From Limosilactobacillus pontis (lineage in GTDB: Bacteria; Bacillota; Bacilli; Lactobacillales; Lactobacillaceae), in assembly GCF_002940945.1 (NCBI RefSeq), contig NZ_PNFV01000004.1, positions 62,001-126,000 of the forward strand: DNA of 64,000 nucleotides, in the 5' to 3' direction. This document shows positions 11,146-21,930 of this stretch, one piece after another; positions within the stretch are counted from its first letter, which is position 1; every line of letters starts with the position of its first letter. The notes below the pieces were generated by a model. The model ran no database searches. It saw only the letters and a list, made by a program, of their open reading frames with translations, and had not been told where the DNA came from. Made by a program: the position numbers and the translations under genes.

Positions 11146-11559
11146 ATGCCAACCATTAACCAATTGGTACGTAAGGGCCGTAAGAGCCACAAGGGCAAGT
11201 CAAAGTCACCAGCTCTTGGCTATGTTTACAACACGTTTAAGAAGGAAGAAGTTAAGGTACCAGCTCCACAAAAGCGTGGGGTTGCTACCCGTGTTGGTAC
11301 CATGACTCCTAAGAAGCCAAACTCAGCGCTGCGGAAGTACGCCCGTGTACGTCTTTCCAACCTGATCGAAGTTACTGCTTACATTCCTGGTATTGGTCAC
11401 AACCTCCAAGAACACTCAGTTGTTTTAATTCGTGGTGGTCGTGTTAAGGACTTGCCAGGGGTTCGTTACCACATCATCCGTGGTACCCTCGATACTGCCG
11501 GTGTTGAAGGCCGGATGCAATCACGGTCCAAGTACGGTACTAAGAAGCCTAAGAAGTAA
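11146..11559 (+). CDS. rpsL: 30S ribosomal protein S12
   Basis: 137-residue S12, which monitors codon-anticodon pairing in the decoding centre. The conserved loops [11 protein letters not shown] and [12 protein letters not shown] are present with lysine at both positions where streptomycin resistance usually arises, so it is wild type there. ATG 11146 follows GGAAGGGG; an upstream in-frame extension has no SD and is not supported. First gene of rpsL-rpsG-fusA. Confidence 0.97.
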   Translation: MPTINQLVRKGRKSHKGKSKSPALGYVYNTFKKEEVKVPAPQKRGVATRVGTMTPKKPNSALRKYARVRLSNLIEVTAYIPGIGHNLQEHSVVLIRGGRVKDLPGVRYHIIRGTLDTAGVEGRMQSRSKYGTKKPKK

Positions 11560-11580
11560 TTTTTAAGGAGGAGTTAAGTA

Positions 11581-12051
11581 ATGCCACGTAAAGGACATGT
11601 ACAAAAGCGTGAAATTTTACCAGATCCAGTGTACAACTCAAAGCTGGTTACAAGCTTAATCGACCGTTTGATGGTTGATGGTAAGCGTGGGACTGCTACG
11701 AAGATTTTATACGCAGCGTTCGACCAAATTAAGGAAGAAACTGGTAACGATCCAGTTGAAGTTTTCCAACAAGCTATGGAAAACGTTATGCCTGTTCTTG
11801 AAGTTAAGGCTCGTCGTGTTGGTGGTTCTAACTACCAAGTTCCGATCGAAGTTCGTCCAGAACGGCGGACCACGTTGGGCCTTCGTTGGATTGTTCAATA
11901 CGCACGGCTGCGTGGTGAACACACCATGGTTGAGCGTCTTTCCCGTGAAATCATCGATGCTTCCAACAACACTGGTGCTTCCGTTAAGAAGCGTGAAGAC
12001 ACTCACCGGATGGCAGAAGCTAACCGGGCCTTTGCACACTACCGCTGGTAA
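11581..12051 (+). CDS. rpsG: 30S ribosomal protein S7
   Basis: 156-residue S7, the primary 16S-rRNA 3'-domain binder and assembly initiator near the E site. Starts [16 protein letters not shown] and ends [15 protein letters not shown], the usual family ends and length. SD AAGGAGGAG ahead of ATG 11581, 21 bases after rpsL. Two strong hairpins separate it from fusA. Confidence 0.97.
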   Translation: MPRKGHVQKREILPDPVYNSKLVTSLIDRLMVDGKRGTATKILYAAFDQIKEETGNDPVEVFQQAMENVMPVLEVKARRVGGSNYQVPIEVRPERRTTLGLRWIVQYARLRGEHTMVERLSREIIDASNNTGASVKKREDTHRMAEANRAFAHYRW

Positions 12052-12060
12052 TCATCGGCA

Positions 12061-12132
12061 ATTGAAACCAGTTGCCTGACTGGTTACAATAAAGGGGTGA
12101 CGTAGTTGATTGATAACCGTCATCCCTTTTTC
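12061..12132 (+). terminator. Tandem hairpins between rpsG and fusA, the second terminator-like
   Basis: First hairpin: AACCAGT/ACTGGTT (12066-12072 with 12079-12085), extendable through ATTG/CAAT. Second: AAGGGGTGACG paired with CGTCATCCCTT (stem about 12092-12102 with 12118-12128, one G-U) followed by T-rich sequence. This should partially terminate rpsL-rpsG transcripts before fusA. Confidence 0.6.
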
Positions 12133-12183
12133 TAAAAATGACGATTATAAGATATTATCTTTCGGAAGGAGATACACTTTAAG

Positions 12184-14274
12184 ATGGCTAACAAACGTGA
12201 ATATCCACTTGCTAAGACGCGTAATATCGGTATCATGGCCCACATCGATGCCGGTAAGACGACTGCCACTGAGCGGATTCTTTACTACACCGGTAAGATT
12301 CACAAGATTGGTGAAACCCACGATGGTGCTTCACAAATGGACTGGATGGATGAAGAAAAGGAACGTGGTATCACCATCACGTCCGCTGCTACCACAGCCG
12401 TTTGGAAGGATTACCGTATCAACATCATCGATACCCCAGGACACGTGGACTTCACTGTCGAAGTTGAACGTGCATTGCGGGTGCTTGATGGTGCCGTAAC
12501 GGTCCTCGATGCCCAAGCCGGTGTTGAACCACAGACCGAAACAGTTTGGCGTCAAGCCGACCAATTCAACGTTCCACGGATCGTCTTTGCTAACAAGATG
12601 GACAAGGTTGGTGCCAACTTTGACTACTCTGTTCAAACGATCAAGGACCGTCTGAACGTTACCCCACTGCCAATCCAAATGCCAATTGGTGCTGAAGATA
12701 CCTTCTCTGGGGTTGTTGACCTGGTTAAGATGGTTGCCTACGTTTATGACGAAGATAAGCTGGGTACCAACTGGGACACCGTTGATATTCCGGATGACAT
12801 GAAGGATGAAGCCCAAAAGCGTCACGAAGCAATGATCGAAACGCTGGCGGACATTGATGATAACATTATGGAAAAGTACCTTGAAGGTGAAGACATTTCC
12901 GTTGACGAAATCAAGGCTGCTATCCGTAAGGGAACCCTGGAAGAAAAGCTTTTCCCTGTACTGGCTGGTTCTGCCTACAAGGATAAGGGTATCCAAATGA
13001 TGCTTGATGCCGTTATCGACTACCTGCCATCACCACTTGATGTTAAGCCATTCGTTGCTCATGATGCTGATGGGAATGAAGTTGAACTGACTGCCGGTGA
13101 TGACAAGCCATTTGCTGCCCTGGCCTTCAAGATTGCCACCGACCCATTTGTTGGTCGTCTGACCTTCTTACGTGTTTACACCGGTTCCCTGCAATCCGGT
13201 TCATACGTTCTGAATGCCACTAAGGACAAGCGTGAACGTATCGGTCGTCTGCTTCAAATGCACTCTAACCAACAGCACGAAATCCCAGAAGTATTCTCTG
13301 GTGATATCGCCGCTGCGATCGGTCTGAAGAACACCACTACTGGTGACTCCCTGACCGACCCTGATCACCCATTACAACTTGAATCCATGGACTTCCCTGA
13401 CCCAGTTATTCAGGTTTCCGTTGAACCAAAGTCAAAGGCTGACCAGGACAAGATGGACAAGGGTCTGCAAAAGCTGGCTGAAGAAGACCCAACCTTCAAG
13501 GCAGAAACGAACCCTGAAACTGGTGAAACTCTGATTGCCGGGATGGGTGAATTGCACCTGGACATCATTGTTGAACGTCTGCGTCGTGAATTCCACGCCG
13601 AAGTTACTGTTGGTAAGCCACAAGTATCCTACCGTGAAGCATTCACTAAGAAGGCTTCTGCACAAGGTAAGTTCGTTCGTCAATCTGGTGGTAAAGGTCA
13701 ATACGGTGATGTATGGATCGAATTCACGCCGCTTAAGGAAGGGGAAGGCTTCGAATTCGAAGACGCCATCGTCGGTGGTGTTGTTCCTCGTGAATTCATT
13801 CCGGCCGTTGAACAAGGTCTGAAGGAAGCTATGCAAAATGGTGTCCTGGCCGGCTACCCATTGGTTGACATGCACGCTAAGCTCTACGATGGTAGTTACC
13901 ACGAAGTCGATTCCAGTGAAGCGGCCTTCAAGGTTGCTGCATCTCTCGCCCTGAAGAATGCGGCTAAGAAGGCTGACCCAGTTATCCTTGAACCAATCAT
14001 GAAGGTTGATATCGTTGTTCCACAAGACAACATGGGTGACGTTATGGGTCAAGTAACTGCTCGTCGTGGGACGATCGATGGGATGGAAGAACGTGGAAAC
14101 GCTCAACTGATCCACTCATTTGTTCCACTGTCAGAAATGTTCGGTTACGCTACTGCCCTGCGTTCTGCTACCCAGGGTCGTGGTACCTTCACGATGACTT
14201 TCGATCACTACTCAGCTGTTCCTAAGTCAGTTCAAGAAGACATCATTAAGAAGAATGGTAAGGGTAACGACTAA
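12184..14274 (+). CDS. fusA: Elongation factor G
   Basis: 696-residue translocase GTPase. G1 AHIDAGKTT, switch region [12 protein letters not shown]3 DTPGHVDF and G4 NKMDK are all intact, followed by domains II-V (e.g. [18 protein letters not shown], then the C-terminal [12 protein letters not shown]). Start ATG 12184 follows GGAAGGAG. Third gene of the str operon, but 132 bases from rpsG behind a terminator-like hairpin, so its level may be set separately. tuf is not adjacent. Confidence 0.97.
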   Translation: MANKREYPLAKTRNIGIMAHIDAGKTTATERILYYTGKIHKIGETHDGASQMDWMDEEKERGITITSAATTAVWKDYRINIIDTPGHVDFTVEVERALRVLDGAVTVLDAQAGVEPQTETVWRQADQFNVPRIVFANKMDKVGANFDYSVQTIKDRLNVTPLPIQMPIGAEDTFSGVVDLVKMVAYVYDEDKLGTNWDTVDIPDDMKDEAQKRHEAMIETLADIDDNIMEKYLEGEDISVDEIKAAIRKGTLEEKLFPVLAGSAYKDKGIQMMLDAVIDYLPSPLDVKPFVAHDADGNEVELTAGDDKPFAALAFKIATDPFVGRLTFLRVYTGSLQSGSYVLNATKDKRERIGRLLQMHSNQQHEIPEVFSGDIAAAIGLKNTTTGDSLTDPDHPLQLESMDFPDPVIQVSVEPKSKADQDKMDKGLQKLAEEDPTFKAETNPETGETLIAGMGELHLDIIVERLRREFHAEVTVGKPQVSYREAFTKKASAQGKFVRQSGGKGQYGDVWIEFTPLKEGEGFEFEDAIVGGVVPREFIPAVEQGLKEAMQNGVLAGYPLVDMHAKLYDGSYHEVDSSEAAFKVAASLALKNAAKKADPVILEPIMKVDIVVPQDNMGDVMGQVTARRGTIDGMEERGNAQLIHSFVPLSEMFGYATALRSATQGRGTFTMTFDHYSAVPKSVQEDIIKKNGKGND

Positions 14275-14298
14275 TTCGCTACCGTGACCATAATAAGG

Positions 14299-14326
14299 AA
14301 GATCGGTTTTGACCGATCTTTTTTAT
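14299..14326 (+). terminator. Terminator of fusA
   Basis: 9-bp stem AAGATCGGT/ACCGATCTT (14299-14307 with 14312-14320), 4-base loop, then a T run. Confidence 0.9.
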
Positions 14327-14614
14327 TTTTAAATTTAAAATGGTGGCGGTTGTCGGTTGTCCTGGTTACCAAGATGATTATTCACGGAATACATGTCGGA
14401 TACTGATTGTTATTGTGATCCTATCGGCGATTAACCGTGATCTGATTACATCTATCCGTACCCAGATTTAGTTTATATAGGAGAACAAAATCGTCGACGG
14501 TGAATTTAGTCTATTGCTATTGATTTTTAAAGTTTTTATGAGGAAATTACTCTTATATTGAAAACGATTTTACTTTACAGAAAGATTTCAATCAAAATTA
14601 ATTGCATTAAACAC
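14327..14614. other. AT-rich intergenic stretch before the S10 promoter
   Basis: About 290 bases between the fusA terminator and the S10 promoter. No supported coding frame, tRNA or strong structure was seen; it is AT-rich, as expected for sequence upstream of a very strong promoter. Confidence 0.5.
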
Positions 14615-14643
14615 TTGATATGACAACGATTCTTTAGTATTAT
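14615..14643 (+). promoter_or_regulatory. Promoter of the S10-spc-alpha cluster
   Basis: TTGATA (14615-14620), exactly 17 bases, TATTAT (14638-14643), preceded by AT-rich sequence. Predicted start near 14650. Confidence 0.8.
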
Positions 14644-14649
14644 GGATAG

Positions 14650-14806
14650 GTGCTTGAGCGTTGGCGGGTAGATTTGCCCTACCCCCATAGGAGTTTAAGC
14701 TGCGAAGCGTTGATGCGGAAGGTTGCGACACACCCGGCCGCTTTGCCACAGGATGTGGCGGTAATTTCCGCGGAGCTAGTCAAATTTTAAATCTGACGAA
14801 GGAGGG
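14650..14806 (+). promoter_or_regulatory. S10 operon leader RNA
   Basis: About 160 bases of GC-rich leader between promoter and rpsJ, unlike the AT-rich DNA before it. Visible stems: GGGTAG/CTACCC (14666-14671 with 14679-14684), GCGGAA/TTCCGC (14715-14720 with 14766-14771) enclosing GCCAC/GTGGC (14745-14749 with 14755-14759). It resembles the ribosomal-protein leaders known in front of Firmicute S10 operons, which mediate feedback control. The ligand here is not shown by the sequence. Confidence 0.65.
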
Positions 14807-14812
14807 AACATA

Positions 14813-15121
14813 ATGGCAAAACAAAAGATTCGTATTCGGTTAAAGGCTTATGAACACCGTATTCTTGACCAATCTGCTGATAAGATTGTTGAAACCGCTA
14901 AGCGGACAGGTGCTCAAATTTCAGGTCCGATCCCGTTACCAACTGAACGGACTATCTACACGGTTATCCGTTCACCACACAAGTTCAAGAAGTCTCGGGA
15001 ACAATTTGAAATGCGGACCCACAAGCGTTTGATCGATATCATCGACCCTACGCCAAAGACGGTTGACTCATTAATGAAGCTCGACCTGCCAAGTGGTGTT
15101 GACATCGAAATCAAGTTGTAA
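14813..15121 (+). CDS. rpsJ: 30S ribosomal protein S10
   Basis: 102-residue S10, a 30S-head protein that also serves as NusE in antitermination. The start [20 protein letters not shown] and the loop GPIPLPT are diagnostic. ATG 14813 follows GAAGGAGGG. First gene of the ribosomal cluster, behind the structured leader. Confidence 0.97.
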   Translation: MAKQKIRIRLKAYEHRILDQSADKIVETAKRTGAQISGPIPLPTERTIYTVIRSPHKFKKSREQFEMRTHKRLIDIIDPTPKTVDSLMKLDLPSGVDIEIKL

Positions 15122-15169
15122 TTATTTCTTACTTTATTAAAATAAAAACATTAAATTGGAGGTGTACTC

Positions 15170-15832
15170 ATGGCCAAAGGAATCTTAGGTAAAAAGGTTG
15201 GAATGACTCAAGTCTTCACTGACAACGGTGAATTGGTTCCAGTTACTGTTATCGATGTAACCCCAAACGTTGTTATGCAAATCAAGACTGTTGAAAACGA
15301 TGGCTACAATGCCGTTCAACTCGGTTTTGACGATAAGCGCGAAATCTTGAGCAACAAGCCTGAACAAGGTCATGCAGCAAAAGCAAATACGACCCCTAAG
15401 CGCTTCATCGGTGAAATCCGTGACGCTGAATTAGGGGATGACATCAAGGTTGGAGACGAAGTTAAGGCTGACGTCTTCTCTGAAGGTGAAACCGTCGACG
15501 TTACGGGTGTTACCAAGGGTCATGGTTACCAAGGTAACATTCACAAGGACAACCAATCACGTGGTCCAATGGCTCACGGTTCTCGTTACCACCGTCGTCC
15601 AGGTTCTCTGGGTGCAATCATTAACCGGGTATTCAAGGGTATGAAGCTCCCAGGCCGGATGGGTAACAAGACTGTTACTATGCAACACTTGAAGGTTGTT
15701 AAGGTTGACCTCGACAACAATGTATTACTGATCAAGGGTAACGTTCCTGGCGCTAACAAGTCATACGTTACGATTAAGAACTCTGTGAAGGCAAACACCA
15801 AGAAGAGCCTGAGCAAGCAACACAACAAATAA
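15170..15832 (+). CDS. rplC: 50S ribosomal protein L3
   Basis: 220-residue L3, which binds the 3' end of 23S rRNA and shapes the peptidyl-transferase centre. Starts [16 protein letters not shown]; the long central extension reaching the catalytic centre ([17 protein letters not shown]) is intact. SD GGAGGTG before ATG 15170. Follows rpsJ by 48 bases. Confidence 0.97.
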   Translation: MAKGILGKKVGMTQVFTDNGELVPVTVIDVTPNVVMQIKTVENDGYNAVQLGFDDKREILSNKPEQGHAAKANTTPKRFIGEIRDAELGDDIKVGDEVKADVFSEGETVDVTGVTKGHGYQGNIHKDNQSRGPMAHGSRYHRRPGSLGAIINRVFKGMKLPGRMGNKTVTMQHLKVVKVDLDNNVLLIKGNVPGANKSYVTIKNSVKANTKKSLSKQHNK

Positions 15833-15853
15833 TAAGAAAGGAGGAAGTAAATA

Positions 15854-16477
15854 ATGACTAGCGTTAATTTGTACAAGCAAGATGGTAGTCAAAACGGCAC
15901 CATTGAACTGGACGCAGCAGTATTTGGCGTTGAACCAAATCAAAACGCTGAATTCGATGCAATCCTGCGTCAACGTGCTTCATTACGTCAAGGTACTCAC
16001 GCTGTTAAGAATCGTTCTGCAGTTAGCGGTGGTGGTAAGAAGCCATGGCGTCAAAAGGGTACTGGTCGTGCTCGTCAAGGATCAATCCGTTCACCACAAT
16101 TCCGTGGCGGTGGTATTGTCTTTGGCCCAACTCCACGTTCCTACAAGTACAGCCTTCCTCGTAAGGTTCGTCAACTGGCTATTAAGTCAGCTCTCTCCCA
16201 AAAGGTACTGGACGACAGCTTAGTAGTTGTTGACTCCCTGAACTTCGATGCACCGAAGACAAAGGACTTTGCAGCTGCCTTAGATAACTTGAAGGTTGCC
16301 GAAAAGGCACTGATCGTTGTTACTGACGATGACAAGAACGCTGCTTTATCTGCGCGCAACCTGGCTAATGCGTCTGTTGTTACGCCAGCCGGTGTTAACA
16401 TCTTAAACGTTGTTGACGCTCAGAAGGTTGTCATCACTAAGTCAGCTCTTTCTCAAGTAGAGGAGGTGCTCGCATAA
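15854..16477 (+). CDS. rplD: 50S ribosomal protein L4
   Basis: 207-residue L4, an exit-tunnel protein whose loop ([20 protein letters not shown]) lines the constriction and is where macrolide-resistance changes arise; the loop is unaltered here. In E. coli L4 also feeds back on the S10 operon. ATG 15854 follows AAGGAGG. Its last base is the first base of rplW's ATG (TAATG), giving translational coupling. Confidence 0.97.
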   Translation: MTSVNLYKQDGSQNGTIELDAAVFGVEPNQNAEFDAILRQRASLRQGTHAVKNRSAVSGGGKKPWRQKGTGRARQGSIRSPQFRGGGIVFGPTPRSYKYSLPRKVRQLAIKSALSQKVLDDSLVVVDSLNFDAPKTKDFAAALDNLKVAEKALIVVTDDDKNAALSARNLANASVVTPAGVNILNVVDAQKVVITKSALSQVEEVLA

Positions 16478-16773
16478 TGGAAGCACGTGAAATCATTTTA
16501 CGTCCTGTTGTCACTGAAGCCTCAATGGCTGGCATGGACGACAAGCGTTACACGTTCGATGTTGATTTACGAGCAACCAAGACGCAAGTCAAGAACGCAG
16601 TTGAAGAAATCTTCGGCGTTAAGGTTGTTAAGGTAAACATCATGAACATCAAGGGTAAGAAGAAGCGTCAAGGTCGTTACGTTGGCTACACTAAGCGCCG
16701 TCGCAAGGCTATTGTTACGCTCTCTGCCGATTCTGATGAAATCAAGCTGTTCAACGACAACAGTGAAAACTAA
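16477..16773 (+). CDS. rplW: 50S ribosomal protein L23
   Basis: 98-residue L23 at the tunnel exit, docking site of trigger factor and SRP. Start [16 protein letters not shown] and the middle [20 protein letters not shown] are typical. Its ATG overlaps the rplD stop; the SD GAGGAGGTG lies inside rplD. Confidence 0.97.
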   Translation: MEAREIILRPVVTEASMAGMDDKRYTFDVDLRATKTQVKNAVEEIFGVKVVKVNIMNIKGKKKRQGRYVGYTKRRRKAIVTLSADSDEIKLFNDNSEN

Positions 16774-16798
16774 TCATTAAAAAAAGGAGGAAAACACA

Positions 16799-17644
16799 GT
16801 GGGAATTCGTAAGTACAAACCTACTACTAACGGTCGCCGGAACATGAACGGTTACGACTTCGCGGAAATCACGAAGAACACCCCTGAAAAGTCATTGCTG
16901 GCACCATTGAAGAGTACTGCTGGTCGTAACAGTTACGGTCACATTACTGTTCGTCACCGTGGTGGTGGAGTTAAGCGTCAATACCGGATCATTGACTTCA
17001 AGCGGATCAAGGATGATGTTCCTGCAACTGTTAAGGCCATTGAATATGACCCTAACCGGACTGCTAACATTGCATTGCTTGGTTACGCTGATGGTACCAA
17101 GTCATACATCATCGCTCCTAAGGGCTTGAAGGTTGGTATGACTGTTCAATCTGGTCCAGATGCTGATATCAAGGTTGGTAACGCTCTTCCATTGAAGAAC
17201 ATTCCAGTTGGTACTGTTATTCACAACATTGAATTAAAGCCAGGTAAGGGTGGCCAACTTGCTCGTTCAGCTGGTGCATCTGCACAACTGCTTGGTAAGG
17301 AAGAAAAGTACGTCTTAGTTCGTCTCTCATCCGGTGAAGTTCGGATGGTTCTGGCTACCTGCCGTGCCACGATTGGTACCGTTGGTAATGATGAACACGC
17401 CCTGTTAATCAAGGGTAAGGCTGGTCGTACGCGTTATGCAGGTCAACGTCCACACGTTCGTGGTTCTGTAATGAACCCTAACGATCACCCACATGGTGGT
17501 GGTGAAGGTAAGCAACCTGTTGGTTTACCATCACCTCTGTCTCCATGGGGTAAGAAGACCGTTGGTAAGAAGACCCGTTCACACAAGGCTCGTTCAAACA
17601 AGTTCATTGTTCGTGGTCGGAAGCGCGGTCCACATACTCGTTAA
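16799..17644 (+). CDS. rplB: 50S ribosomal protein L2
   Basis: 281-residue L2, needed for subunit association and peptidyl transfer. The near-universal C-terminal motif [18 protein letters not shown] with the key histidine is present, as is [20 protein letters not shown] start at 16799, 7 bases after AAAGGAGGA. Confidence 0.97.
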   Translation: MGIRKYKPTTNGRRNMNGYDFAEITKNTPEKSLLAPLKSTAGRNSYGHITVRHRGGGVKRQYRIIDFKRIKDDVPATVKAIEYDPNRTANIALLGYADGTKSYIIAPKGLKVGMTVQSGPDADIKVGNALPLKNIPVGTVIHNIELKPGKGGQLARSAGASAQLLGKEEKYVLVRLSSGEVRMVLATCRATIGTVGNDEHALLIKGKAGRTRYAGQRPHVRGSVMNPNDHPHGGGEGKQPVGLPSPLSPWGKKTVGKKTRSHKARSNKFIVRGRKRGPHTR

Positions 17645-17678
17645 TTTACGTTTTATTACCCGAGAGGAGGTACACTAA

Positions 17679-17957
17679 ATGGGTCGTAGTTTGAAGAAGG
17701 GACCTTTCGCTGACGCTTCATTATTGAAGAAGGTCGAAGCTCAAAAAGATTCCGAAAAGAAGACTGTCATCAAGACATGGTCACGTCGTTCAACCATTTT
17801 CCCAAGCTTTATTGGTTACACTTTTGCTGTTTACGATGGTCGGAAGCACGTACCAGTTTACGTTCAAGAAGACATGGTTGGCCACAAGTTAGGTGAATTC
17901 GTACCAACGCGGACTTTCCATGGTCACGCTACCGATGACAAGAAGACTGGTAAGTAA
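17679..17957 (+). CDS. rpsS: 30S ribosomal protein S19
   Basis: 92-residue S19 of the 30S head, contacting tRNA and S13. Starts [16 protein letters not shown] and contains [15 protein letters not shown], both diagnostic. SD GAGAGGAGG before ATG 17679. Confidence 0.97.
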   Translation: MGRSLKKGPFADASLLKKVEAQKDSEKKTVIKTWSRRSTIFPSFIGYTFAVYDGRKHVPVYVQEDMVGHKLGEFVPTRTFHGHATDDKKTGK

Positions 17958-17974
17958 GGAGGGTGAATTAATAA

Positions 17975-18322
17975 ATGGCTGAAAACATTACATCCGCTAA
18001 GGCAACTGCCAAGATGGTTCGGGTTGCACCCCGGAAGGCTCGTCTTGTGTTAGATGCAATTCGCGGCAAGAGTGTTGCCGAAGCATTTGCTATTCTGAAG
18101 TTCACCAGCCGCGGTGCCGCTTCAGATGTTGAAAAAGTATTAAATTCTGCTGTTGCAAACGCTGAAAACAACTTTGACTTAGATCGTGCATCTTTGGTTG
18201 TTAGCGAAGCTTATGCGAACGAAGGACCAACCTTAAAGCGGTTCCGTCCACGTGCAAAGGGTTCTGCTTCACCAATTAACAAGCGGACTAGTCACATCAC
18301 AGTGGTTGTTACAGAACGATAG
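17975..18322 (+). CDS. rplV: 50S ribosomal protein L22
   Basis: 115-residue L22, whose hairpin tip ([19 protein letters not shown]) lines the exit-tunnel constriction opposite L4; no macrolide-resistance-type deletion is seen. ATG 17975, 17 bases after rpsS, with SD GGAGGGTG. Confidence 0.97.
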   Translation: MAENITSAKATAKMVRVAPRKARLVLDAIRGKSVAEAFAILKFTSRGAASDVEKVLNSAVANAENNFDLDRASLVVSEAYANEGPTLKRFRPRAKGSASPINKRTSHITVVVTER

Positions 18323-18334
18323 GAGGAATGAATA

Positions 18335-19000
18335 GTGGGTCAAAAGATCAATCCTAATGGTTTTCGTGTCGGAGTCATTCGCGATTGGACTGCAAAGTGG
18401 TACGCTGACAAGAACTTTGCCGACTATCTGAACGAAGACCTTCGGATCCGTAAGTACATTGAAAAGCGACTTGCTGATGCCTCTGTATCAACCGTTGAAA
18501 TTGAACGTGCCGCTAACCGCGTTAACGTTTCAATTCACACTGCCAAGCCAGGAATGGTTATCGGTAAGGGTGGTTCAGAAGTTGAAGCACTTCGTAAGGA
18601 ATTAAACAAGTTAACTGGCAAGCGTGTCCACATTAACATTGTGGAAATCAAGAAGCCAGACTTGGATGCACACCTTGTTGGTGAAAGCATTGCTCGTCAA
18701 CTGGAAGCGCGGATTGCCTTCCGTCGTGCAATGCGTGGAGCAATGCAACGTGCAATGCGTGCCGGTGCTAAGGGTATCAAAACCCAAGTTGCTGGTCGTC
18801 TGAACGGTGCTGATATGTCTCGGGTTGAATCATACTCAGATGGTACTGTTCCGCTTCACACACTCCGTGCAGACATTGATTACTCTTGGGATGAAGCTAA
18901 CACTACTTACGGTGTTCTCGGTGTTAAGACTTGGATCTACCGTGGTGAAGTTCTTCCTGCCAAGAAGAATGAAAATGACGATGAACAAGGAGGGAAGTAA
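18335..19000 (+). CDS. rpsC: 30S ribosomal protein S3
   Basis: 221-residue S3 at the mRNA entry channel. The KH domain with [18 protein letters not shown] and the C-terminal half ([16 protein letters not shown]) are complete, followed by a short acidic tail. GTG start at 18335 after AGGAGG, 12 bases after rplV. Confidence 0.97.
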   Translation: MGQKINPNGFRVGVIRDWTAKWYADKNFADYLNEDLRIRKYIEKRLADASVSTVEIERAANRVNVSIHTAKPGMVIGKGGSEVEALRKELNKLTGKRVHINIVEIKKPDLDAHLVGESIARQLEARIAFRRAMRGAMQRAMRAGAKGIKTQVAGRLNGADMSRVESYSDGTVPLHTLRADIDYSWDEANTTYGVLGVKTWIYRGEVLPAKKNENDDEQGGK

Positions 19001-19003
19001 AAC

Positions 19004-19438
19004 ATGCTAGTACCAAAGCGAGTAAAGCACCGTAAGGTTCAACGTGGTCACATGCGTGGTGAAGCCAAGGGTGGCAAGACGGTTACCTTTGGTGACTACG
19101 GTTTGCAAGCCCTTGATTCTCACTGGATCAGCAACCGTCAAATCGAAGCTGCCCGTATCGCCATGACCCGTTACATGAAGCGTGGTGGGAAGGTTTGGAT
19201 CAAGATCTTCCCTCAACTTTCCTACACCAGCAAAGGTGTTGGTGTCCGGATGGGTAATGGTAAAGGTGCTCCAGAAGGCTGGGTTGCCCCAGTTAAGCGC
19301 GGCAAGGTTATGTTCGAAGTAGGGGGCGTTTCTGAAGAAGTCGCTCGTGAAGCTTTGCGTCTTGCCGGTCACAAGTTGCCAGTTCGCACTAAGATCGTAC
19401 AACGTGAGGAAGTAGGTGGACAATCTAATGAAAAGTAA
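19004..19438 (+). CDS. rplP: 50S ribosomal protein L16
   Basis: 144-residue L16, which helps position the A-site tRNA. Starts [24 protein letters not shown] and has the [15 protein letters not shown] segment. ATG 19004, three bases after the rpsC stop; its 3' end overlaps rpmC by 11 bases. Confidence 0.97.
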   Translation: MLVPKRVKHRKVQRGHMRGEAKGGKTVTFGDYGLQALDSHWISNRQIEAARIAMTRYMKRGGKVWIKIFPQLSYTSKGVGVRMGNGKGAPEGWVAPVKRGKVMFEVGGVSEEVAREALRLAGHKLPVRTKIVQREEVGGQSNEK

Positions 19439-19634
19439 AGATTACGTACAAGAACTGAATGGATTAACCACTGACAAGCTACTTGACCGTGAGAAGGAAT
19501 TGAAGGAACAATTGTTTAACTTACGTTTCCAGTTAGCAACCGGCCAATTGGAAAACACTGCAAGTCTGAAGCAAGTACGTAAGGACATTGCACGGGTTAA
19601 GACAGTTCTTCGTCAACAACAATTAAACAAATAA
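19428..19634 (+). CDS. rpmC: 50S ribosomal protein L29
   Basis: 68-residue helical L29 near the tunnel exit, binding next to L23. Starts [21 protein letters not shown] 19428 is chosen over an in-frame upstream GTG at 19416 because the family starts here. It overlaps the end of rplP. Confidence 0.95.
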   Translation: MKSKDYVQELNGLTTDKLLDREKELKEQLFNLRFQLATGQLENTASLKQVRKDIARVKTVLRQQQLNK

Positions 19635-19658
19635 GAATACGAAAAGGAGGATTAGCGC

Positions 19659-19925
19659 ATGAGTGAAGAACGTAATGCACGTAAGGTTTACCAAGGCCGC
19701 GTTGTTTCTGACAAGATGGATAAGACCATCACTGTCGTAGTTGACACTTACAAGAGTGCCCCTGTCTACGGCAAGCGTGTACGTTACTCAAAGAAGTACT
19801 ACGCACATGACGAAAACAACGAAGCTAAGACCGGCGACACTGTACAAATCATGGAAACTCGGCCACTGTCAGCTAAGAAGCGTTTCCGTCTTGTAAAGAT
19901 TGTCGAAAAGGCTGCTACCCTTTAA
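19659..19925 (+). CDS. rpsQ: 30S ribosomal protein S17
   Basis: 88-residue S17, an early 16S-rRNA 5'-domain binder. [20 protein letters not shown] and the later [20 protein letters not shown] are typical. SD AAAAGGAGG before ATG 19659. Confidence 0.97.
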   Translation: MSEERNARKVYQGRVVSDKMDKTITVVVDTYKSAPVYGKRVRYSKKYYAHDENNEAKTGDTVQIMETRPLSAKKRFRLVKIVEKAATL

Positions 19926-19988
19926 TTAGCAGATAACTCTTAAATTCGTATTCTAATTCTTATTTGTAAATGGAAGGAGGACCTAACC

Positions 19989-20357
19989 GTGATTCAACAG
20001 GAAAGTCGGTTGAAAGTCGCTGATAACTCCGGTGCGCGCGAAATCTTAGTTATCAAGATTTTGGGTGGTTCCCGAGTTAAGACTGGTAATATTGGTGACA
20101 TTATTGTTGCTACTGTAAAGCAGGCAACACCAGGTGGCGTTGTTAAGAAGGGTGACGTTGTTAAGGCCGTTGTCGTACGGACTAAGCATGGTCTGCACCG
20201 TAAGGATGGTTCATACATCAAGTTTGATGAAAACGCTGCTGTTTTGATTAACAATGATAAGAGCCCTAAGGGTACCCGTATTTTTGGCCCAATCGCTCGT
20301 GAGCTCCGTGGTGATGACTTCATGAAGATCGTCTCACTCGCTCCAGAAGTTCTGTAA
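19989..20357 (+). CDS. rplN: 50S ribosomal protein L14
   Basis: 122-residue L14 at the subunit interface, binding IF6-type/RsfS factors. Starts [19 protein letters not shown], the diagnostic opening. GTG start at 19989 after GGAAGGAGGA. First gene of the classical spc section; only a 63-base gap from rpsQ, without a terminator. Confidence 0.97.
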   Translation: MIQQESRLKVADNSGAREILVIKILGGSRVKTGNIGDIIVATVKQATPGGVVKKGDVVKAVVVRTKHGLHRKDGSYIKFDENAAVLINNDKSPKGTRIFGPIARELRGDDFMKIVSLAPEVL

Positions 20358-20391
20358 GATTTAACCAAGAATAAGGAGGTGCACAATCAAC

Positions 20392-20700
20392 ATGTTCATT
20401 AAGACAGGTGACAAAGTTCGCGTTATTGCCGGCAAGGACAAGGGCAAGGAAGGTAGCGTTAAGAAGATCTTAGCTGCTGAAAACCGTGTTGTTGTTGAAG
20501 GCATTAACAAGATCAAGAAACATCAAAAGCCAAACAACGCTAACCCAAATGGTGGTGTTATCGATACTGAAGCCCCAATCAATGCTTCAAACGTAATGCT
20601 GATTGATCCTTCAACTAACGAACCAACTCGGGTCGGTTACAAGTTTGTTGATGGTAAGAAGGTTCGCGTTGCCAAGAAGTCAGGCAAGACCCTCGACTAA
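20392..20700 (+). CDS. rplX: 50S ribosomal protein L24
   Basis: 102-residue L24, an initiator of 50S assembly. KOW motif [18 protein letters not shown] and the segment [18 protein letters not shown] are present. SD AAGGAGGTG before ATG 20392. Confidence 0.97.
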   Translation: MFIKTGDKVRVIAGKDKGKEGSVKKILAAENRVVVEGINKIKKHQKPNNANPNGGVIDTEAPINASNVMLIDPSTNEPTRVGYKFVDGKKVRVAKKSGKTLD

Positions 20701-20728
20701 TATTGGAAGAAAGGAGGAATAACGACTA

Positions 20729-21271
20729 ATGGAAAACCGTTTGAAAGCTAAATACGAAAGCGAAATTCGCCCAGCCTTAATTGAAAAGTTCAACTACTCT
20801 TCAGTTATGCAAGCACCAAAGATTGACAAGATTGTTTTGAACATGGGTGTTGGTGATGCTACTACCAACTCAAAGAACCTCGATGAAGCCGTTGAGGAAC
20901 TTGGCCTTATCGCTGGTCAAAAGCCATTGATTACCAAGGCTAAGAAGTCTATCGCCGGCTTCCGTCTTCGTGAAGGTATGGCAATTGGTGCCAAGGTTAC
21001 CCTGCGTGGTGAACGGATGTACGATTTCTTGGACAAGTTGATCAACGTTGCTCTGCCACGGGTTCGTGACTTCCACGGTGTAAGCAACAAGGCCTTCGAT
21101 GGTCGTGGTAACTACACTCTCGGTATTCGTGAACAATTAATTTTCCCAGAAATTGATTACGACAAGGTAAATCGTGTTCGTGGTTTGGATGTTGTAATTG
21201 TAACAACTGCTCAAAGTGATGAAGAATCACACGAATTACTTGCCAAGCTCGGCATGCCATTTGCTAAATAA
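20729..21271 (+). CDS. rplE: 50S ribosomal protein L5
   Basis: 180-residue L5, which binds 5S rRNA and contacts the P-site t[38 protein letters not shown] and the end [17 protein letters not shown] are characteristic. ATG 20729 after AAGGAGG. Confidence 0.97.
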   Translation: MENRLKAKYESEIRPALIEKFNYSSVMQAPKIDKIVLNMGVGDATTNSKNLDEAVEELGLIAGQKPLITKAKKSIAGFRLREGMAIGAKVTLRGERMYDFLDKLINVALPRVRDFHGVSNKAFDGRGNYTLGIREQLIFPEIDYDKVNRVRGLDVVIVTTAQSDEESHELLAKLGMPFAK

Positions 21272-21286
21272 AGGAGGTTCCACAAA

Positions 21287-21472
21287 TTGGCTAAAAAATC
21301 AATGATTGCTAAGTGCAACCGTCCCGCTAAGTTCTCAAGTCGTGAATACACACGTTGTGCTCGTTGTGGACGTCCGCACTCAGTTTACCGTAAATTCCAC
21401 CTATGCCGGATTTGCTTACGAGAACTTGCCCACAAGGGACAAATTCCTGGTTTGAAGAAGGCTAGCTGGTAA
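21287..21472 (+). CDS. rpsN: 30S ribosomal protein S14, zinc-binding type
   Basis: 61-residue short S14 (type Z). Two CxxC pairs (CARC and CRIC) form the zinc site, which marks the zinc-containing paralogue; a zinc-free S14 may exist elsewhere. TTG start at 21287, 8 bases after AAAGGAGG, 15 bases behind rplE. Confidence 0.96.
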   Translation: MAKKSMIAKCNRPAKFSSREYTRCARCGRPHSVYRKFHLCRICLRELAHKGQIPGLKKASW

Positions 21473-21503
21473 ACAAATCACCGACAAAAGGAGGAAAACA
21501 TCG

Positions 21504-21902
21504 ATGTCTATGAGTGATCCAATTGCAGATTTCTTAACTCGTATTCGTAACGCTAACATGGCTCAACACGAATCAGTTGAGGCACCTGCATCAAAGATGA
21601 AGAAGGACATCGCTGAAATCTTGAAGAACGAAGGTTTCATTCGCGATGTTGAATATGTTGACGATAACAAGCAAGGCATCATCCGTGTATTCTTGAAGTA
21701 CGGAAACGACGGCCAACGCGTTATTTCCGGTTTGAAGCGGATTTCAAAGCCTGGTTTGCGCTCATACGTTAAGGCCGACGCTGTGCCAAAGGTTCTTAAC
21801 GGATTAGGTATTGCCATTATCTCAACATCTGAGGGTGTTGTGACTGACAAGGTTGCTCGCGCCAAGAACATTGGTGGCGAAGTTATCGCCTACGTTTGGT
21901 AA
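21504..21902 (+). CDS. rpsH: 30S ribosomal protein S8
   Basis: 132-residue S8, a central-domain 16S-rRNA binder and, in E. coli, the spc-operon repressor. [20 protein letters not shown] and the C-terminal [21 protein letters not shown] are diagnostic. The track frame has MSMSDP; either ATG 21504 or 21510 is possible, with SD AAAGGAGG favouring 21504. Confidence 0.97.
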   Translation: MSMSDPIADFLTRIRNANMAQHESVEAPASKMKKDIAEILKNEGFIRDVEYVDDNKQGIIRVFLKYGNDGQRVISGLKRISKPGLRSYVKADAVPKVLNGLGIAIISTSEGVVTDKVARAKNIGGEVIAYVW

Positions 21903-21930
21903 TATTAATAATTAGTTAGGAGGTGTACGC

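Noticed and set aside
11281..11480. Streptomycin-resistance change in rpsL
   Set aside because: Lysines in TPKKPNS and GRVKDLPG are both present.
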